A DNA stretch of 64,000 nt, taken from contig JAUJMO010000001.1 in assembly GCA_030446805.1 (NCBI GenBank), forward strand, positions 1,427,480-1,491,479, written 5' to 3'. Made by a program: the position numbers and the translations under genes. Under the pieces are notes generated by a model. The model was given only the letters and a program-made list of their open reading frames with translations. It was not told the DNA's origin and did no database searches. Of this stretch, positions 53,254 to 61,822 are shown in pieces (positions within the stretch are counted from its first letter, which is position 1; each line of letters begins with the position of its first letter). The DNA is from Caulobacteraceae bacterium. Lineage in GTDB: Bacteria > Pseudomonadota > Alphaproteobacteria > Caulobacterales > Caulobacteraceae.

Positions 53254-54063
53254 TCATCGCACATGGTGATCAACAAGCTGACCCCAGCGCCAGACGCCCG
53301 AGCCGATGGTGAGCACGACCGTGCCGTCGGACGCCCGGAGCGGGATGAAGATCGGGCCGGCGAGCACCTCGGCGCGGCACGACTCGGGAGCGTCCTCGAC
53401 CCGGAGGCTCAAAGCGGCGCGGACCGCGTCCAGGGCGCCGGGGGTTGCTGCCTGATCGGGCACCCAGTCCCCGTCCCAAAGCATGACCGCGTTCGCGACC
53501 GACCGGGATTGGCGCGGAACTCGCCCCAGCGCGGCCAGGACCTCCGCATCCTCTTGCAAGGCGGCCCCGATCGATTCGGCCAGTCCGCAGTCCGCGCCGG
53601 ATCCTTCAATCGGGACCAGAGCCGTTCCCGGCGTGACCCCCCCAGTGTCTGGACCGTCGTCCATGGGGTCCGTGGTGAGGCTGGGCCCAGCCGAGGCCAG
53701 CTCAGCCGCGGCGTCCTCCGTGGAGGGTTCGACCGGCGCGGGGAGCGGATCGGCCGCTGCCCCAGCGGGCGGCGCAGGTGGCGGATCGATGGTCGCCGCC
53801 GGATCCGGCTGGGGCGGCGGCGGCGCCGCTTCGGCCAGGGTAGCAGCGTCCCGGGCCTGTTCCGGGGCGGTCGATCGCGCAGCGCTGGAGGCGGGCGGCG
53901 CGCCCTCGCCCAAGGCCAGGTAGACGACAGGCTGCTCGCCAGATCCCGGTGGGCCCGGGCCGGTCTGAACCAGGGCCGTCAGGGCGAGAATGTGGATCGC
54001 TACGGCCGCCGCAAGCGCCGCAACACGCCGCCGCCTTTCGGACCACCGCTCTTTCGGCCGCAT
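53254..54063 (-). CDS. TonB-like N-terminal region protein with atypical C-terminus
   Basis: The product has 269 residues from ATG 54063, with an N-terminal transmembrane helix (ALAAAVAIHILALTALVQTG), a Pro/Ala-rich spacer (about 55-135, PPPPQPDPAATIDPPPAPPA) and a C-terminal domain (about 150-265) with DCGLAESIGAALQEDAEVLAALGRVP and LDAVRAALSLRVEDAPESC. The layout is that of TonB, but the C-terminal SPAxPxYP motif region is not seen, so a TonB-related energiser or a periplasmic anchor is more cautious. An in-frame ATG at 54117 lies upstream. Confidence 0.5.
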   Translation of the reverse strand: MRPKERWSERRRRVAALAAAVAIHILALTALVQTGPGPPGSGEQPVVYLALGEGAPPASSAARSTAPEQARDAATLAEAAPPPPQPDPAATIDPPPAPPAGAAADPLPAPVEPSTEDAAAELASAGPSLTTDPMDDGPDTGGVTPGTALVPIEGSGADCGLAESIGAALQEDAEVLAALGRVPRQSRSVANAVMLWDGDWVPDQAATPGALDAVRAALSLRVEDAPESCRAEVLAGPIFIPLRASDGTVVLTIGSGVWRWGQLVDHHVR

Positions 54064-54174
54064 CAAGCTTTCCTCGTCGGCGGGGGTTGAGGGCGTGTAG
54101 CACACGCTTTCGCACACCGGACCCGCTTCGGGCGGGAAGACGACGGGAGAGCCATCGGGCTTCGAGGGACGGGA

Positions 54175-54205
54175 TCAGCCCACAGGCTTACGGCTTGTGG
54201 GCTGA
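54175..54205. terminator. Hairpin upstream of the TonB-like gene
   Basis: TCAGCCCACA (54175-54184) pairs perfectly with TGTGGGCTGA (54196-54205). No clear T-run follows, so it may be a terminator of the RTX transcript or another palindromic element. Confidence 0.35.
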
Positions 54206-54285
54206 GTCATGCGACCGCCCTGCTCGAAGCGGTCAGCGCCTCGCCGATGGCGAAGCGACTCAGGATTTGTCCCTCCCAGCACTCT

Positions 54286-54319
54286 CTCCGGACGGTTCGC
54301 AAGCCCGAACCGCCCGGAG
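54286..54319. terminator. Hairpin just beyond the RTX gene stop
   Basis: CTCCGGACGGTTCG (54286-54299) pairs with CGAACCGCCCGGAG (54306-54319) with a single mismatch and a 6-base loop, about 30 bases past the leftward RTX stop. There is no U-tract. Confidence 0.5.
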
Positions 54320-54349
54320 TCGAGCTTATCTCCGCATTCCCGTGCTGAC

Positions 54350-56125
54350 TCAGAGCACGAAGTTCGACGCGCCCGTGAAGTTGCCGTTCATCTCCAGCAC
54401 GAAGTCGGCCACGCCGTCGCCGTTCTGGTCCAGCGAGAACGTCGTCCGGTTGGTCGCTTGGTCGAAGGTCGCCAGCGCCTGTCCCGCTTGGTTGGAAAAG
54501 GCCGTCACAAGAACAAAGGCCTGGTCCCCCGCCTGGTTGAGGTTGGCGTCGATCCGCGACACGTCGACCAGATCGCCTGTCGCGAAGTCGTTGATCCGGT
54601 CCCGGGCGACGTTGGTCGAGTCCGACAGGGCGTTGAAGATGAACCGGTCGTTCCCAGCCCCACCGAGGAAGACGTCCCGGCCCGCGCCGCCCTCCAGCTG
54701 GTCGTTCCCGGCCCCACCGTCCAGGAAGTCGTCGCCGTCCTGGCCGCCCAGCCGATCGTCGCCGTCCTGGCCGAAGAGGGAGTCGTTCTCCGTTCCGCCG
54801 ATGATCAGGTCATTGCCCGCATCGCCGAACAGCACGTCGCGGCCGGCGCCGCCGTCCAGGAAGTCGTCATCGGCCTCGCCGCCCATGAAGTCGTCCCCGG
54901 CCTGGCCGAACAGGCTGTCCCGGCCAGCGCCGCCGCCGATGTGGTCATTCCCCGCGTCGCCGAACAGCACGTCGTCGCCGTTCTGCCCGTTGATGCTGTC
55001 ATTGCCGTCCTCGCCGCCGACGAAGTCGTTCCCGTCCCCTCCTTCGATCCTGTCGTCGCCGGTCCCGCCCCCGACCAGGTCGTTGCCGCCGCCGGCCAGG
55101 AAGGTGTCGTTCCCCGCCAGGCCCTGCAGCACGTCGTCGCCCGCCCCGCCCACGATGAAGTCGTCGACGTTCCCGCCGGTGATGCGGTCGTTGCCGCCGC
55201 CGCCGTTCTGATAGTAAGGCCGCGCGGGCTGGATCGCGGTGATTACGTCACCGGTCGAGGTCCCCAGTTGAACCACCTCGAACCGGTCGCCGCGTGCGGC
55301 GCTGGTCACCAGGTCGCGCACGTCGAAGGTCTGGCCCGGCCCGGCCACGTAGGTGATCCCCTCGTCATCCGTCCGGGTGATCGGTCCGGTCAAGGTGTCG
55401 CCCGCACCTTCCGCCTGCATGCGAACGGCGAGCCCGCCATCCTGCGGGGCGGTGGCGCCACCATCGCGCGCAGTGCCATTGCCTACTTCGGCGCTGGTGA
55501 ACGTGAGCCTGATCTGCCCGGCGTTTCCGCTCAGGAACACCACGTCGCCGCCCTCGCCGAGATCCATCTGATCGGCGCCGTGGTTGGTGATGTTGAAATC
55601 GACGATGTCGTTGCCCGCACCGCCAAGGATGGTGTCATTGCCTGGCCCGGCGTCGAACCGATCAGCCCCAGCGCCGCCGTCCATGAAGTCGTTCCCGTCC
55701 TGACCACCCAAGCGGTCATTGCCCTCCTGACCGAACAGGCCGTCGTCGTCGGCTCCTCCGATGATGGTGTCATTGCCGGCGTCGCCGAACAGCACGTCGC
55801 GGCCAGCGCCGCCGTCCAGGAAGTCGTCATCGGCCTCGCCGCCCATGAAGTCGTCGCCGGCCTGACCGAACAGGCTGTCCCGGCCCGCGCCGCCGCCGAT
55901 GTGGTCGTTGCCGGCGTCGCCGAACAGCACGTCGTCGCCGTTCTGGCCGTTGATGCTGTCGTTGCCGTCCTCGCCGCCGATGAAGTCGTTCCCGTCGCCT
56001 CCGCGGATTTGGTCGTTCCCGCCGCGCCCGCCGATGAAGTCGTCCCCGCCCATCCCGTCGATGATGTCGCCGTCCGCCGTGCCCGTGAACTCGTCGCGGC
56101 CGGCCGTCCCGGTGAATGTGGCCAT
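54350..56125 (-). CDS. RTX calcium-binding repeat protein (type I secretion substrate)
   Basis: The product has 591 residues from ATG 56125 (GGAG 6 bases upstream; ATG 56131 would abut the GGAG). It contains more than 25 GGxGxD-type nonapeptide repeats in two blocks (residues about 30-150 and 350-470), divided by a beta-rich insert (EVGNGTARDGGATAPQDGG, TYVAGPGQTFDVRDLV). The C-terminal segment (ATFDQATNRTTFSLDQNGDG...FVL) has the hydrophobic end usual for T1SS substrates. No ABC exporter or membrane fusion gene is in the window. The two blocks are nearly identical over 112 residues. Confidence 0.88.
   Translation of the reverse strand: MATFTGTAGRDEFTGTADGDIIDGMGGDDFIGGRGGNDQIRGGDGNDFIGGEDGNDSINGQNGDDVLFGDAGNDHIGGGAGRDSLFGQAGDDFMGGEADDDFLDGGAGRDVLFGDAGNDTIIGGADDDGLFGQEGNDRLGGQDGNDFMDGGAGADRFDAGPGNDTILGGAGNDIVDFNITNHGADQMDLGEGGDVVFLSGNAGQIRLTFTSAEVGNGTARDGGATAPQDGGLAVRMQAEGAGDTLTGPITRTDDEGITYVAGPGQTFDVRDLVTSAARGDRFEVVQLGTSTGDVITAIQPARPYYQNGGGGNDRITGGNVDDFIVGGAGDDVLQGLAGNDTFLAGGGNDLVGGGTGDDRIEGGDGNDFVGGEDGNDSINGQNGDDVLFGDAGNDHIGGGAGRDSLFGQAGDDFMGGEADDDFLDGGAGRDVLFGDAGNDLIIGGTENDSLFGQDGDDRLGGQDGDDFLDGGAGNDQLEGGAGRDVFLGGAGNDRFIFNALSDSTNVARDRINDFATGDLVDVSRIDANLNQAGDQAFVLVTAFSNQAGQALATFDQATNRTTFSLDQNGDGVADFVLEMNGNFTGASNFVL
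54708..56004. repeat. Two near-identical 337-bp RTX blocks (54708-55044 and 55668-56004)
   Basis: The stretches encode GGDGNDFxGGEDGNDSINGQ through LDGGAG in both copies with few substitutions. This is a recent internal duplication within the RTX gene. Confidence 0.85.
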
Positions 56126-56402
56126 GTTCATCTCCGTTGATTGCTGAACGCGCTCCAGCGCACGCGGCGCACATCGAGCGCCGATCTTCAACAGAAGACA
56201 AGGGGCCTCTGAGGTCCCGAAAGCTTCGCACCGCCATTCTGTTCGGGGCGGCCGAAAGGTCGCGGTCAGGTGCGACAAGAGAGGATGGAGCTGGCGGTTC
56301 GCGGGGCCGTCACGAGGGTTCGGACCGCGTGACGCGCAAGGCGCCCAACTCAGCGCGAGGGCTGAGCTTGCCGCCCACGCCCCTCCGCGATGCCCAACGC
56401 CT

Positions 56403-56651
56403 TCAACCTGCCAAAGCCGCCATGCTTTCGCCGATGCGGCGCGCCGATCCGCAGGACTCGAACTTGGAGATCAACTCCGCGAAGTCGACGGGCTTGGAGA
56501 TGCACCCGTTCATGCCTACCCGAGCGTAGGTCGCGAGCTGTTCGGACAGAGGGCTCGCTGTGGGGGCGAGTATCGGGGTGGCGGACTCCGATCCGGAGAG
56601 CGCGCGGATCTCGCGAGCGGCCGCCACCCCGTCCAGCACGGGCATCTGTGG
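56403..56651 (-). pseudogene. C-terminal half of a response-regulator receiver domain
   Basis: Residues MPVLDGVAAAREIRALSGSE, the PILAPTASPLSEQLATYARV segment and NGCISKPVDFAELISKFE match the last two thirds of a CheY-type receiver (conserved Lys in SKPVD). The phospho-acceptor Asp and the first strands are absent, and the Thr of the A-L-T-A motif reads P-T-A. No intact kinase partner is next to it. Confidence 0.55.
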
Positions 56652-56674
56652 CGCTCTTGACGAGACCGCCCACC

Positions 56675-57211
56675 TTACGGCCTGGCCGCCAGCCGCTCCA
56701 GCTCGGCGAGAGCTTCGCGAGGTCGACTGTTCCCGCTCGCCGACCAGCTCGTGGCCACAAGGGTTCCATCGGCCTGGTACACCAGCAGCCCCGGAAGGGC
56801 GGCGCCGCGCGCGCGTTGCAACCAAGCCAGTCGATCCCGCTCGCGGCAGGCCACCACCGGCCAGGGCATCCGGGCCGCGGTGATGTACTCGGCCATCCGA
56901 GGGCAGCTTCGGTCGTCGCTGACGAAGACGATCTCGACCGGCGCGCCGGCCGCGCGCAGGCGCGCGTGCCCGCGCCTGAGTTCCGGCTGAAAGGCGCGGC
57001 ACGGCCCGCACCAGCTCGCGCCGAAATAGAAGGCGACAAAGCGGGCTTGGGTGGGCGGCGGCGTGGCGGCCAGCCGACCCGCCTGCAGCCGGACCAGACG
57101 GCCGCGCAGGGCCTCGGCCACGTCCCGCGGCCCTGCAGCGGCGAGCGCCGCGCTCGCGGTCCCGCCCAGGAGCAGCGCGAGACCGGCCGCAAGGGCGCTA
57201 GAACGCCGCAT
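56675..57211 (-). CDS. Exported thioredoxin-fold protein (TlpA-like, WCGPC)
   Basis: The product has 178 residues from ATG 57211 with a signal peptide (ALAAGLALLLGGTASAALAA) and a thioredoxin fold with active-site WCGPC (FYFGASWCGPCRAFQPEL) and the cis-Pro strand GAALPGLLVYQADG. Additional Cys occur in RSCPRMAE and VACRERD. It would reduce or shuffle disulfides in the periplasm. Its start overlaps the end of the TonB receptor gene by 14 bases, placing it in the MntR-linked operon; a role in loading metal onto the copper oxidase is inference. Confidence 0.85.
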   Translation of the reverse strand: MRRSSALAAGLALLLGGTASAALAAAGPRDVAEALRGRLVRLQAGRLAATPPPTQARFVAFYFGASWCGPCRAFQPELRRGHARLRAAGAPVEIVFVSDDRSCPRMAEYITAARMPWPVVACRERDRLAWLQRARGAALPGLLVYQADGTLVATSWSASGNSRPREALAELERLAARP

Positions 57212-59330
57212 CGAGCCGAACAAAGAGGCTGCGCGGCGAACGCGGGCCGTAGACATAGTCGCTGTCACGCGACGCGCCGACCTCGATGTCCCTCTGGCGT
57301 GCGTCCGTCAGGTTCTTCACGCCGAAGGTCACATCGACATCACCGTCGACTCCGACCGGGGTGTGCCGGGTCAGGCTCAGGTCGACCACGACGAAGCTGG
57401 GGGTGCGCACAATCGAGCCGGTACGATTGTTCAGCACATCCATCCGGTCGATGTAGCGCAGAGCAAGAAAGCCCTGCAGCCGCTCGAAGGGCTCGAACAC
57501 GAGCTGGCCGACCGCGGTCAGGCGCGGGCTCTTGAGGTAGCGCTCGATGGTCAGCGTGGCGGCCTCGTCCTCGAACACGATCTGCGGCTCGTCGTAGCGC
57601 GCGTCCACATAGGAGACGCCGACCGACCCGCGCAGGCGCTCGTTCGCCCGGTAGGTTCCCGTCAGCTCCGCCCCGGTGATCGTGCTGCCGCCCTGGTTGG
57701 TGCGGATCCGGAACAGCGTCCCGTCACTCTCTTCCTGGATCTCGCCCAGAAAGAGAGTGTCCTCCAAGGTCGTGTAGTAGGCCTGCCCGTCCAAGGTGAA
57801 GGCGCCATCCCGGAAAGTCGGGCGCCAGTCAAATCCGAGCGAGGCGGAGACCGAACTTTCCTCCACCAGCGCCGGATCGCTGCGGACGCGGATGGGGACC
57901 CCGCCCAGCGTGTCGATGTGAAGGTCTTCGCTGAACACCTCCGGGGCGCGAAAGCCGGTGGAGACGTTGGCTCGGAGCACGAGCGGCTCGGAAGGCGACC
58001 ACCAGAGGCCCACGCGCGGGGAGAACACCGGATCATTCAGCTCGGAACTGAAATCCGTGCGCCCCCCAAGCACCAGGCGGAGATTGTCGGCGAGGCTCCA
58101 CTCGTCCTGCACGAAGACGCCGAGGTCGTCGAAGCTGTCGTCCACCAGCTGGCCGAGGACGCGGCCTTCCACGTCGACGTTCTGGTCGTCCACCGACTCG
58201 AAGCGGTACTGGACGCCGCCGATCACCGAATGCGGGCCGAAGCCGACTTCGCCCCTGACTTCCGCGAAGTGCAGGGCGTCGTCGGTGAAGCCGTATTGGT
58301 TGCGGCTGAGGGCGACCGCCGCCGCCAGCGCCTCCGCGTCGAAGCCCGGCGCGGAGGGATCGGTCTCCACCTGGCCCAGGCCGCCGTAGAAGGTGTCCCG
58401 TTTCGTGAGGGCCAGGGCGTAGGTCGCGGCGACGAGCATGTCCGGCCCCAGCTCGTGCTCCAGGCTGACGCTGCCGATGTTCAGGCGCGTGTCGATGGCT
58501 TCGGAGATGTTGGCCAGGAAGGAAGGTTGGTCCAGCCGGTTGCCGCCGCGCCGGTCCTCGGCGGTGTAGCGGTAATCCAGCAAGAGGGTCGACCGGGGCC
58601 CTAGCGCCAAGCGGGCGCGGCCGCCGACGATGGCCAGGTCGCGCTCGGCCAGTTCGGAGTAGCCGTCGCCGTCATAGTCCACCGGCGAGGCGTGCTCGCC
58701 ATGGGCGAAGACCGCGACGCCGTTCCCGCCGTCATCAAAGGCATAGGTCGCCGCGAGCGAGGCGGCGTAGTAGGGCTCGCCGTCCGGCCGCTCGTGGGTC
58801 AAGGAGGCGCGCACGCCGGTGTCGCCGATCCTGCGCGGGATGACGTTGACCACGCCCGCTACCGCACCCGGCCCGTAGAGGGCGGACGCGCCGCCCTTAA
58901 CCACCTCGATCCGCTCGATCAGAATGGCGGGGATCTGCTCGACCCCATAGACGCCCGCCACGCCCGAGAGCAGCGGTAGACCATCGAACAGGATCTGGTT
59001 GTAGGCGCCGGGCAGACCCAAGAGCTGGATCTCTGTGGTGTTGCAGTTTTGGCAATTGCTCTCGGCGCGGGCGCCTGGGAGGTACTCCAGGGCGTCCGCG
59101 AGGTTCTTGGGGGCGGCCAGCCGCAGCACCGTTTCACCGATCACGTCCGTGCGCACGGGGGCTTCCCGACGCAGGCGCACGGTGCGGGTGCCGGTCACCA
59201 CGACCTCGTCGACGTTCTCGTCGGCTTCCGCGGGCGTCGCCCCCTTCCCCGCCTCCACCTCTTGGGCGAGGGCTGAGGACGCGGCGAAGAGCAAGGCTGC
59301 AGCGAGTGCAGCACTCAAAAGCTTTCTCAA
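57198..59330 (-). CDS. TonB-dependent outer-membrane receptor, probable metal uptake
   Basis: The 710-residue protein has a signal peptide (LLSAALAAALLFAASSALAQ), a TonB box (DEVVVTGTR, about 40-48), a plug (about 50-170) and a 22-stranded barrel ending in FVRLDAAF with C-terminal Phe. The plug contains an unusual SNCQNCNTTEIQLLGLPGA segment with a CxxC pair, and YNQILFDGLPLLSGVAGVYG. It lies in an operon with ZIP and multicopper oxidase genes beside mntR. Mn or Cu import is the most economical guess; Cu, Zn and siderophore complexes are possible alternatives. Confidence 0.88.
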   Translation of the reverse strand: MRKLLSAALAAALLFAASSALAQEVEAGKGATPAEADENVDEVVVTGTRTVRLRREAPVRTDVIGETVLRLAAPKNLADALEYLPGARAESNCQNCNTTEIQLLGLPGAYNQILFDGLPLLSGVAGVYGVEQIPAILIERIEVVKGGASALYGPGAVAGVVNVIPRRIGDTGVRASLTHERPDGEPYYAASLAATYAFDDGGNGVAVFAHGEHASPVDYDGDGYSELAERDLAIVGGRARLALGPRSTLLLDYRYTAEDRRGGNRLDQPSFLANISEAIDTRLNIGSVSLEHELGPDMLVAATYALALTKRDTFYGGLGQVETDPSAPGFDAEALAAAVALSRNQYGFTDDALHFAEVRGEVGFGPHSVIGGVQYRFESVDDQNVDVEGRVLGQLVDDSFDDLGVFVQDEWSLADNLRLVLGGRTDFSSELNDPVFSPRVGLWWSPSEPLVLRANVSTGFRAPEVFSEDLHIDTLGGVPIRVRSDPALVEESSVSASLGFDWRPTFRDGAFTLDGQAYYTTLEDTLFLGEIQEESDGTLFRIRTNQGGSTITGAELTGTYRANERLRGSVGVSYVDARYDEPQIVFEDEAATLTIERYLKSPRLTAVGQLVFEPFERLQGFLALRYIDRMDVLNNRTGSIVRTPSFVVVDLSLTRHTPVGVDGDVDVTFGVKNLTDARQRDIEVGASRDSDYVYGPRSPRSLFVRLDAAF

Positions 59331-59406
59331 GTTGATCTCCCGACGCGGATCATCACCGCCAGCTTCATGGTCGCGGACTGGTGTCGCCCCCGGCGACGGC
59401 CGCCTC

Positions 59407-60585
59407 TCAAACCTCGATCAGGAAGGCGGTCGCGTACATCACCGCCACGCCCAGGCCGACGCCGGCCAAGGTGATCGGGGAAAGCCAGCGCCGACCCTGT
59501 TTGCCGGCTTCCCGCGCCAGGTAGGCCCCGACCTCGATGATGACCTGCAGGATGGCGCCCGCGCCCACGCCCATGGCGAGCGCCGCCCAGTGCGCGGAGA
59601 AGGCGTAGCTGCCCAGCCAGATGCCCAGCACCGCGGGAAGCCCGGCCAGGGCGGCCAGGGCGGCGAAAACCCACAGACGCGGCCGTTCGTTGGCCATGGG
59701 GGAGGCGATGCCGATCCCTTCGGTGATGTTGTGCAAGGTGAAGCCGATCACCAGGAAGGAGCCCAGCGCGGCCGCGCCGGTGGTGAAGGCGGCCCCGATG
59801 GCCAAGCCTTCGCCGAGGTTGTGCAGCCCGATCCCGAGCGCGATGGAGGCGGCCAGCGCCGGGCCGCCGAGCCCACCGGCCTTGCGGCGGCCGATCACCA
59901 TCAGGGCCGCGAAGGTCAAGGCGGCGGACAACCAGACCAGGGCCGGTCCCTGGAACTGAGCCGCGGACTCGCTGGCGAACTCGAACCCCTCCGCCAGCGT
60001 GTCGATCAGCAGAAAACCGAGCAGCCCGATGGTCAAGGCCAGGGCGAACTCAAAGGCCGGGGGCCCGCCCGCCTTTAGCGCCGGATAGAAGAGCATGCCC
60101 AGCACGATAGGCACCACGCCCACGAACAGCCCGATCAGAGCAAAAAAGCGCAGCCGTCCGGCCGAGGCGTCCGGCGTGGCCATCGCGACCTCGATCTCGT
60201 GCTCGAACAGCGCCCCTGTTTCGGTGACAAAGGCCAGGTGATGCGCCTCGCCCACCACCCAAGGATAGGGGATGCGAAGCCAGGCGGTGTCGGTGCGCGC
60301 CAGGGCGCCGCCGGGGTCCTGATTGAAGTTCCAGTAGGCGCCGTCCACCTGGACCTGAACGATCCTCATGGCCTCCGACCCGCCGGCCCGGATGCGCACG
60401 CCGATGCCGTCTTCGTCGAGCACGACGCGTTCGACGGTCAGCTCCTCCACGGGCGGGGTCGAGCTGGTGAAGGCCTGAAGCGGGTCCATGGCGAGAAAGG
60501 CCGCGGCCACCGCCACGATCAGGACCAAGGGCAGGATCGCCCAGCCCAGCGTCACGGCGACCGCATTGATTTGGGCCCGGATCAT
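59407..60585 (-). CDS. ZIP-family metal transporter with N-terminal periplasmic domain
   Basis: The product has 392 residues. The C-terminal part (about 160-390) is a ZIP: GLHNLGEGLAIGAAF and GFTLHNITEGIGIASP contain the HNxxEG metal sites of TM4 and TM5. The N-terminal part is unusual: one helix (ILPLVLIVAVAAAFLAM) then about 110 residues of beta-rich, extracytoplasmic-looking sequence (EELTVERVVLDEDGIGVRIR, YWNFNQDPGGAL, AFVTETGALFEHEIE). Its stop is 76 bases upstream of the receptor start and its ATG overlaps the oxidase stop (ATGA). Confidence 0.88.
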   Translation of the reverse strand: MIRAQINAVAVTLGWAILPLVLIVAVAAAFLAMDPLQAFTSSTPPVEELTVERVVLDEDGIGVRIRAGGSEAMRIVQVQVDGAYWNFNQDPGGALARTDTAWLRIPYPWVVGEAHHLAFVTETGALFEHEIEVAMATPDASAGRLRFFALIGLFVGVVPIVLGMLFYPALKAGGPPAFEFALALTIGLLGFLLIDTLAEGFEFASESAAQFQGPALVWLSAALTFAALMVIGRRKAGGLGGPALAASIALGIGLHNLGEGLAIGAAFTTGAAALGSFLVIGFTLHNITEGIGIASPMANERPRLWVFAALAALAGLPAVLGIWLGSYAFSAHWAALAMGVGAGAILQVIIEVGAYLAREAGKQGRRWLSPITLAGVGLGVAVMYATAFLIEV

Positions 60586-61694
60586 GCCCGCACCTCGAAC
60601 AGGCTCATCCAGCCGAGCTCGGCGAACTCCGACTGGTGCGCGTGGAACATGTATTGGCCGGGCTCGTGGTCCTTGAAGCTGAACTCCAGGATGCCGCGCT
60701 GCCCCTGGCACTGCATCACCGTATCGATGGTGCGCAGGGTGGGCGTGAGCGTCGTGCCGTGGTCGAAGTAGTCGAAGAAGTTGGCATGCAGGTGCAGCGA
60801 GTTGATCGGGTCGAATTCGGTGACGTTGATCAGATACAGGCGCACCGGCCGGGCGCGGTCGATGACGATGGGGCGCTTGGTGTAGGCATGCGCGACCGTG
60901 TTGACGGCGTAGACCTCGTTCTCCTCGTCGAAGTTGGTGTCGAAGGCGTTCATCACCAGGACGAACTCCTGCCAGGCGACGTTCTCGGGCGAGCCCAGCA
61001 GGCGTGAGCGCGCCACGGCCTGTTCCTCCGGGCGCCGTGCCGGGTCCGGATCGATGATGAAGGTCCCGTAGAGGCCTTTATGGATGTGCCGTTTCAACGG
61101 CACGGTGTGGCAGTGGTAAAGGTGGCAGCCGAAGGGGCGGGCGTCGAATTCATAGATGAACTCGCCGCCGGGCCTCACGTTGCCGGCGCCCGGCACCCCG
61201 TCCATGCGCGCCGAATGGATGCCGTGGAAGTGGATCGAGTGCGGGTGTGAGCCGAAGTTCCTGAAACGAATGCGCACCCGGTCGCCTTCCGTGACACGAA
61301 GCGTCGGCCCGGGCACCCGGCCGTTGTAGGTCCAGGCCGGGAACATCAGCCCCGGCGCGATCTCGATCTCCTTGTCCTCGGCCGTGATCTCGAACTCGCG
61401 CAAGGTGCGCCCGTCCGGCAGGCGTGAAACCGCACCCGTATCCCAGTCGGTCAGGATTTTGTGCGGATCAAAACCGTTGTGCGCAGAGTCCACCTCGCCC
61501 GGCGTGATCATGCCGTCGTGTTTGTGGCCGCCCAGGTTCGTGGTCTGGTGTCCGGGCGCATGAGCCGCGTCCGCCCTGACCCCCTGGGCCTGTGCGCCCG
61601 CCGGCAGGGCGCGCGCGATTCCCGCGCCGCCGATCAGGGCCCCGCCCGTCAACAGCAAACGGCGGCTGACCGCCTCTTTCCACCACGCACTCAT
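60582..61694 (-). CDS. Tat-exported multicopper oxidase-type cupredoxin protein
   Basis: The product has 370 residues with a twin-Arg leader (SRRLLLTGGALIGGAGIARA). Copper sites are HSIHFHGIH (about 152-160), CHLYHCHTVPLKRHIHKGLYG (His194, Cys195, His196, His203) and a C-terminal HLHANF (301-306). The C-terminal T1 equivalent HAHQSEFAELGWM (351-363) has Ala in place of Cys and Phe in place of His, so the type 1 site is in the N-terminal domain, as in NirK-type two-domain oxidases. It oxidises a metal or phenol in the periplasm; substrate unknown. ATG 61694 begins at the leader. Confidence 0.85.
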   Translation of the reverse strand: MSAWWKEAVSRRLLLTGGALIGGAGIARALPAGAQAQGVRADAAHAPGHQTTNLGGHKHDGMITPGEVDSAHNGFDPHKILTDWDTGAVSRLPDGRTLREFEITAEDKEIEIAPGLMFPAWTYNGRVPGPTLRVTEGDRVRIRFRNFGSHPHSIHFHGIHSARMDGVPGAGNVRPGGEFIYEFDARPFGCHLYHCHTVPLKRHIHKGLYGTFIIDPDPARRPEEQAVARSRLLGSPENVAWQEFVLVMNAFDTNFDEENEVYAVNTVAHAYTKRPIVIDRARPVRLYLINVTEFDPINSLHLHANFFDYFDHGTTLTPTLRTIDTVMQCQGQRGILEFSFKDHEPGQYMFHAHQSEFAELGWMSLFEVRA

Positions 61695-61738
61695 GGCAAC
61701 AGCCTCGCGCCGCCCCCGGTGCAGCCCACGCCTGGAGA

Positions 61739-61754
61739 TGTAGCCACGGCTACA
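61739..61754. promoter_or_regulatory. Palindromic operator candidate, MntR-like
   Basis: TGTAGCCACGGCTACA is a perfect 7-2-7 inverted repeat between the oxidase operon and mntR (starts at 61694 and 61823). Its core TAGCC-AC-GGCTA is close to the E. coli MntR box half-sites (ATAGC...GGCTAT). It could control both directions. No -35/-10 elements are claimed. Confidence 0.65.
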
Positions 61755-61822
61755 ACCCGAAGCAAGCGCTCGCTGGCGCCCGCGGAACCGGGCTAAGATC
61801 ACGCAAGGAGCGGGAGGTCCGT

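Noticed and set aside
51509..53269. A 586-codon + strand open frame antisense to DUF4331
   Set aside because: Same shadow effect; the DUF4331 strand has signal peptide, RBS and family motifs.
54708..56004. Regular DNA repetition resembling a CRISPR-like or satellite array
   Set aside because: The periodicity is 27 bases and in frame with GGxGxD nonapeptides, so it is RTX coding sequence.
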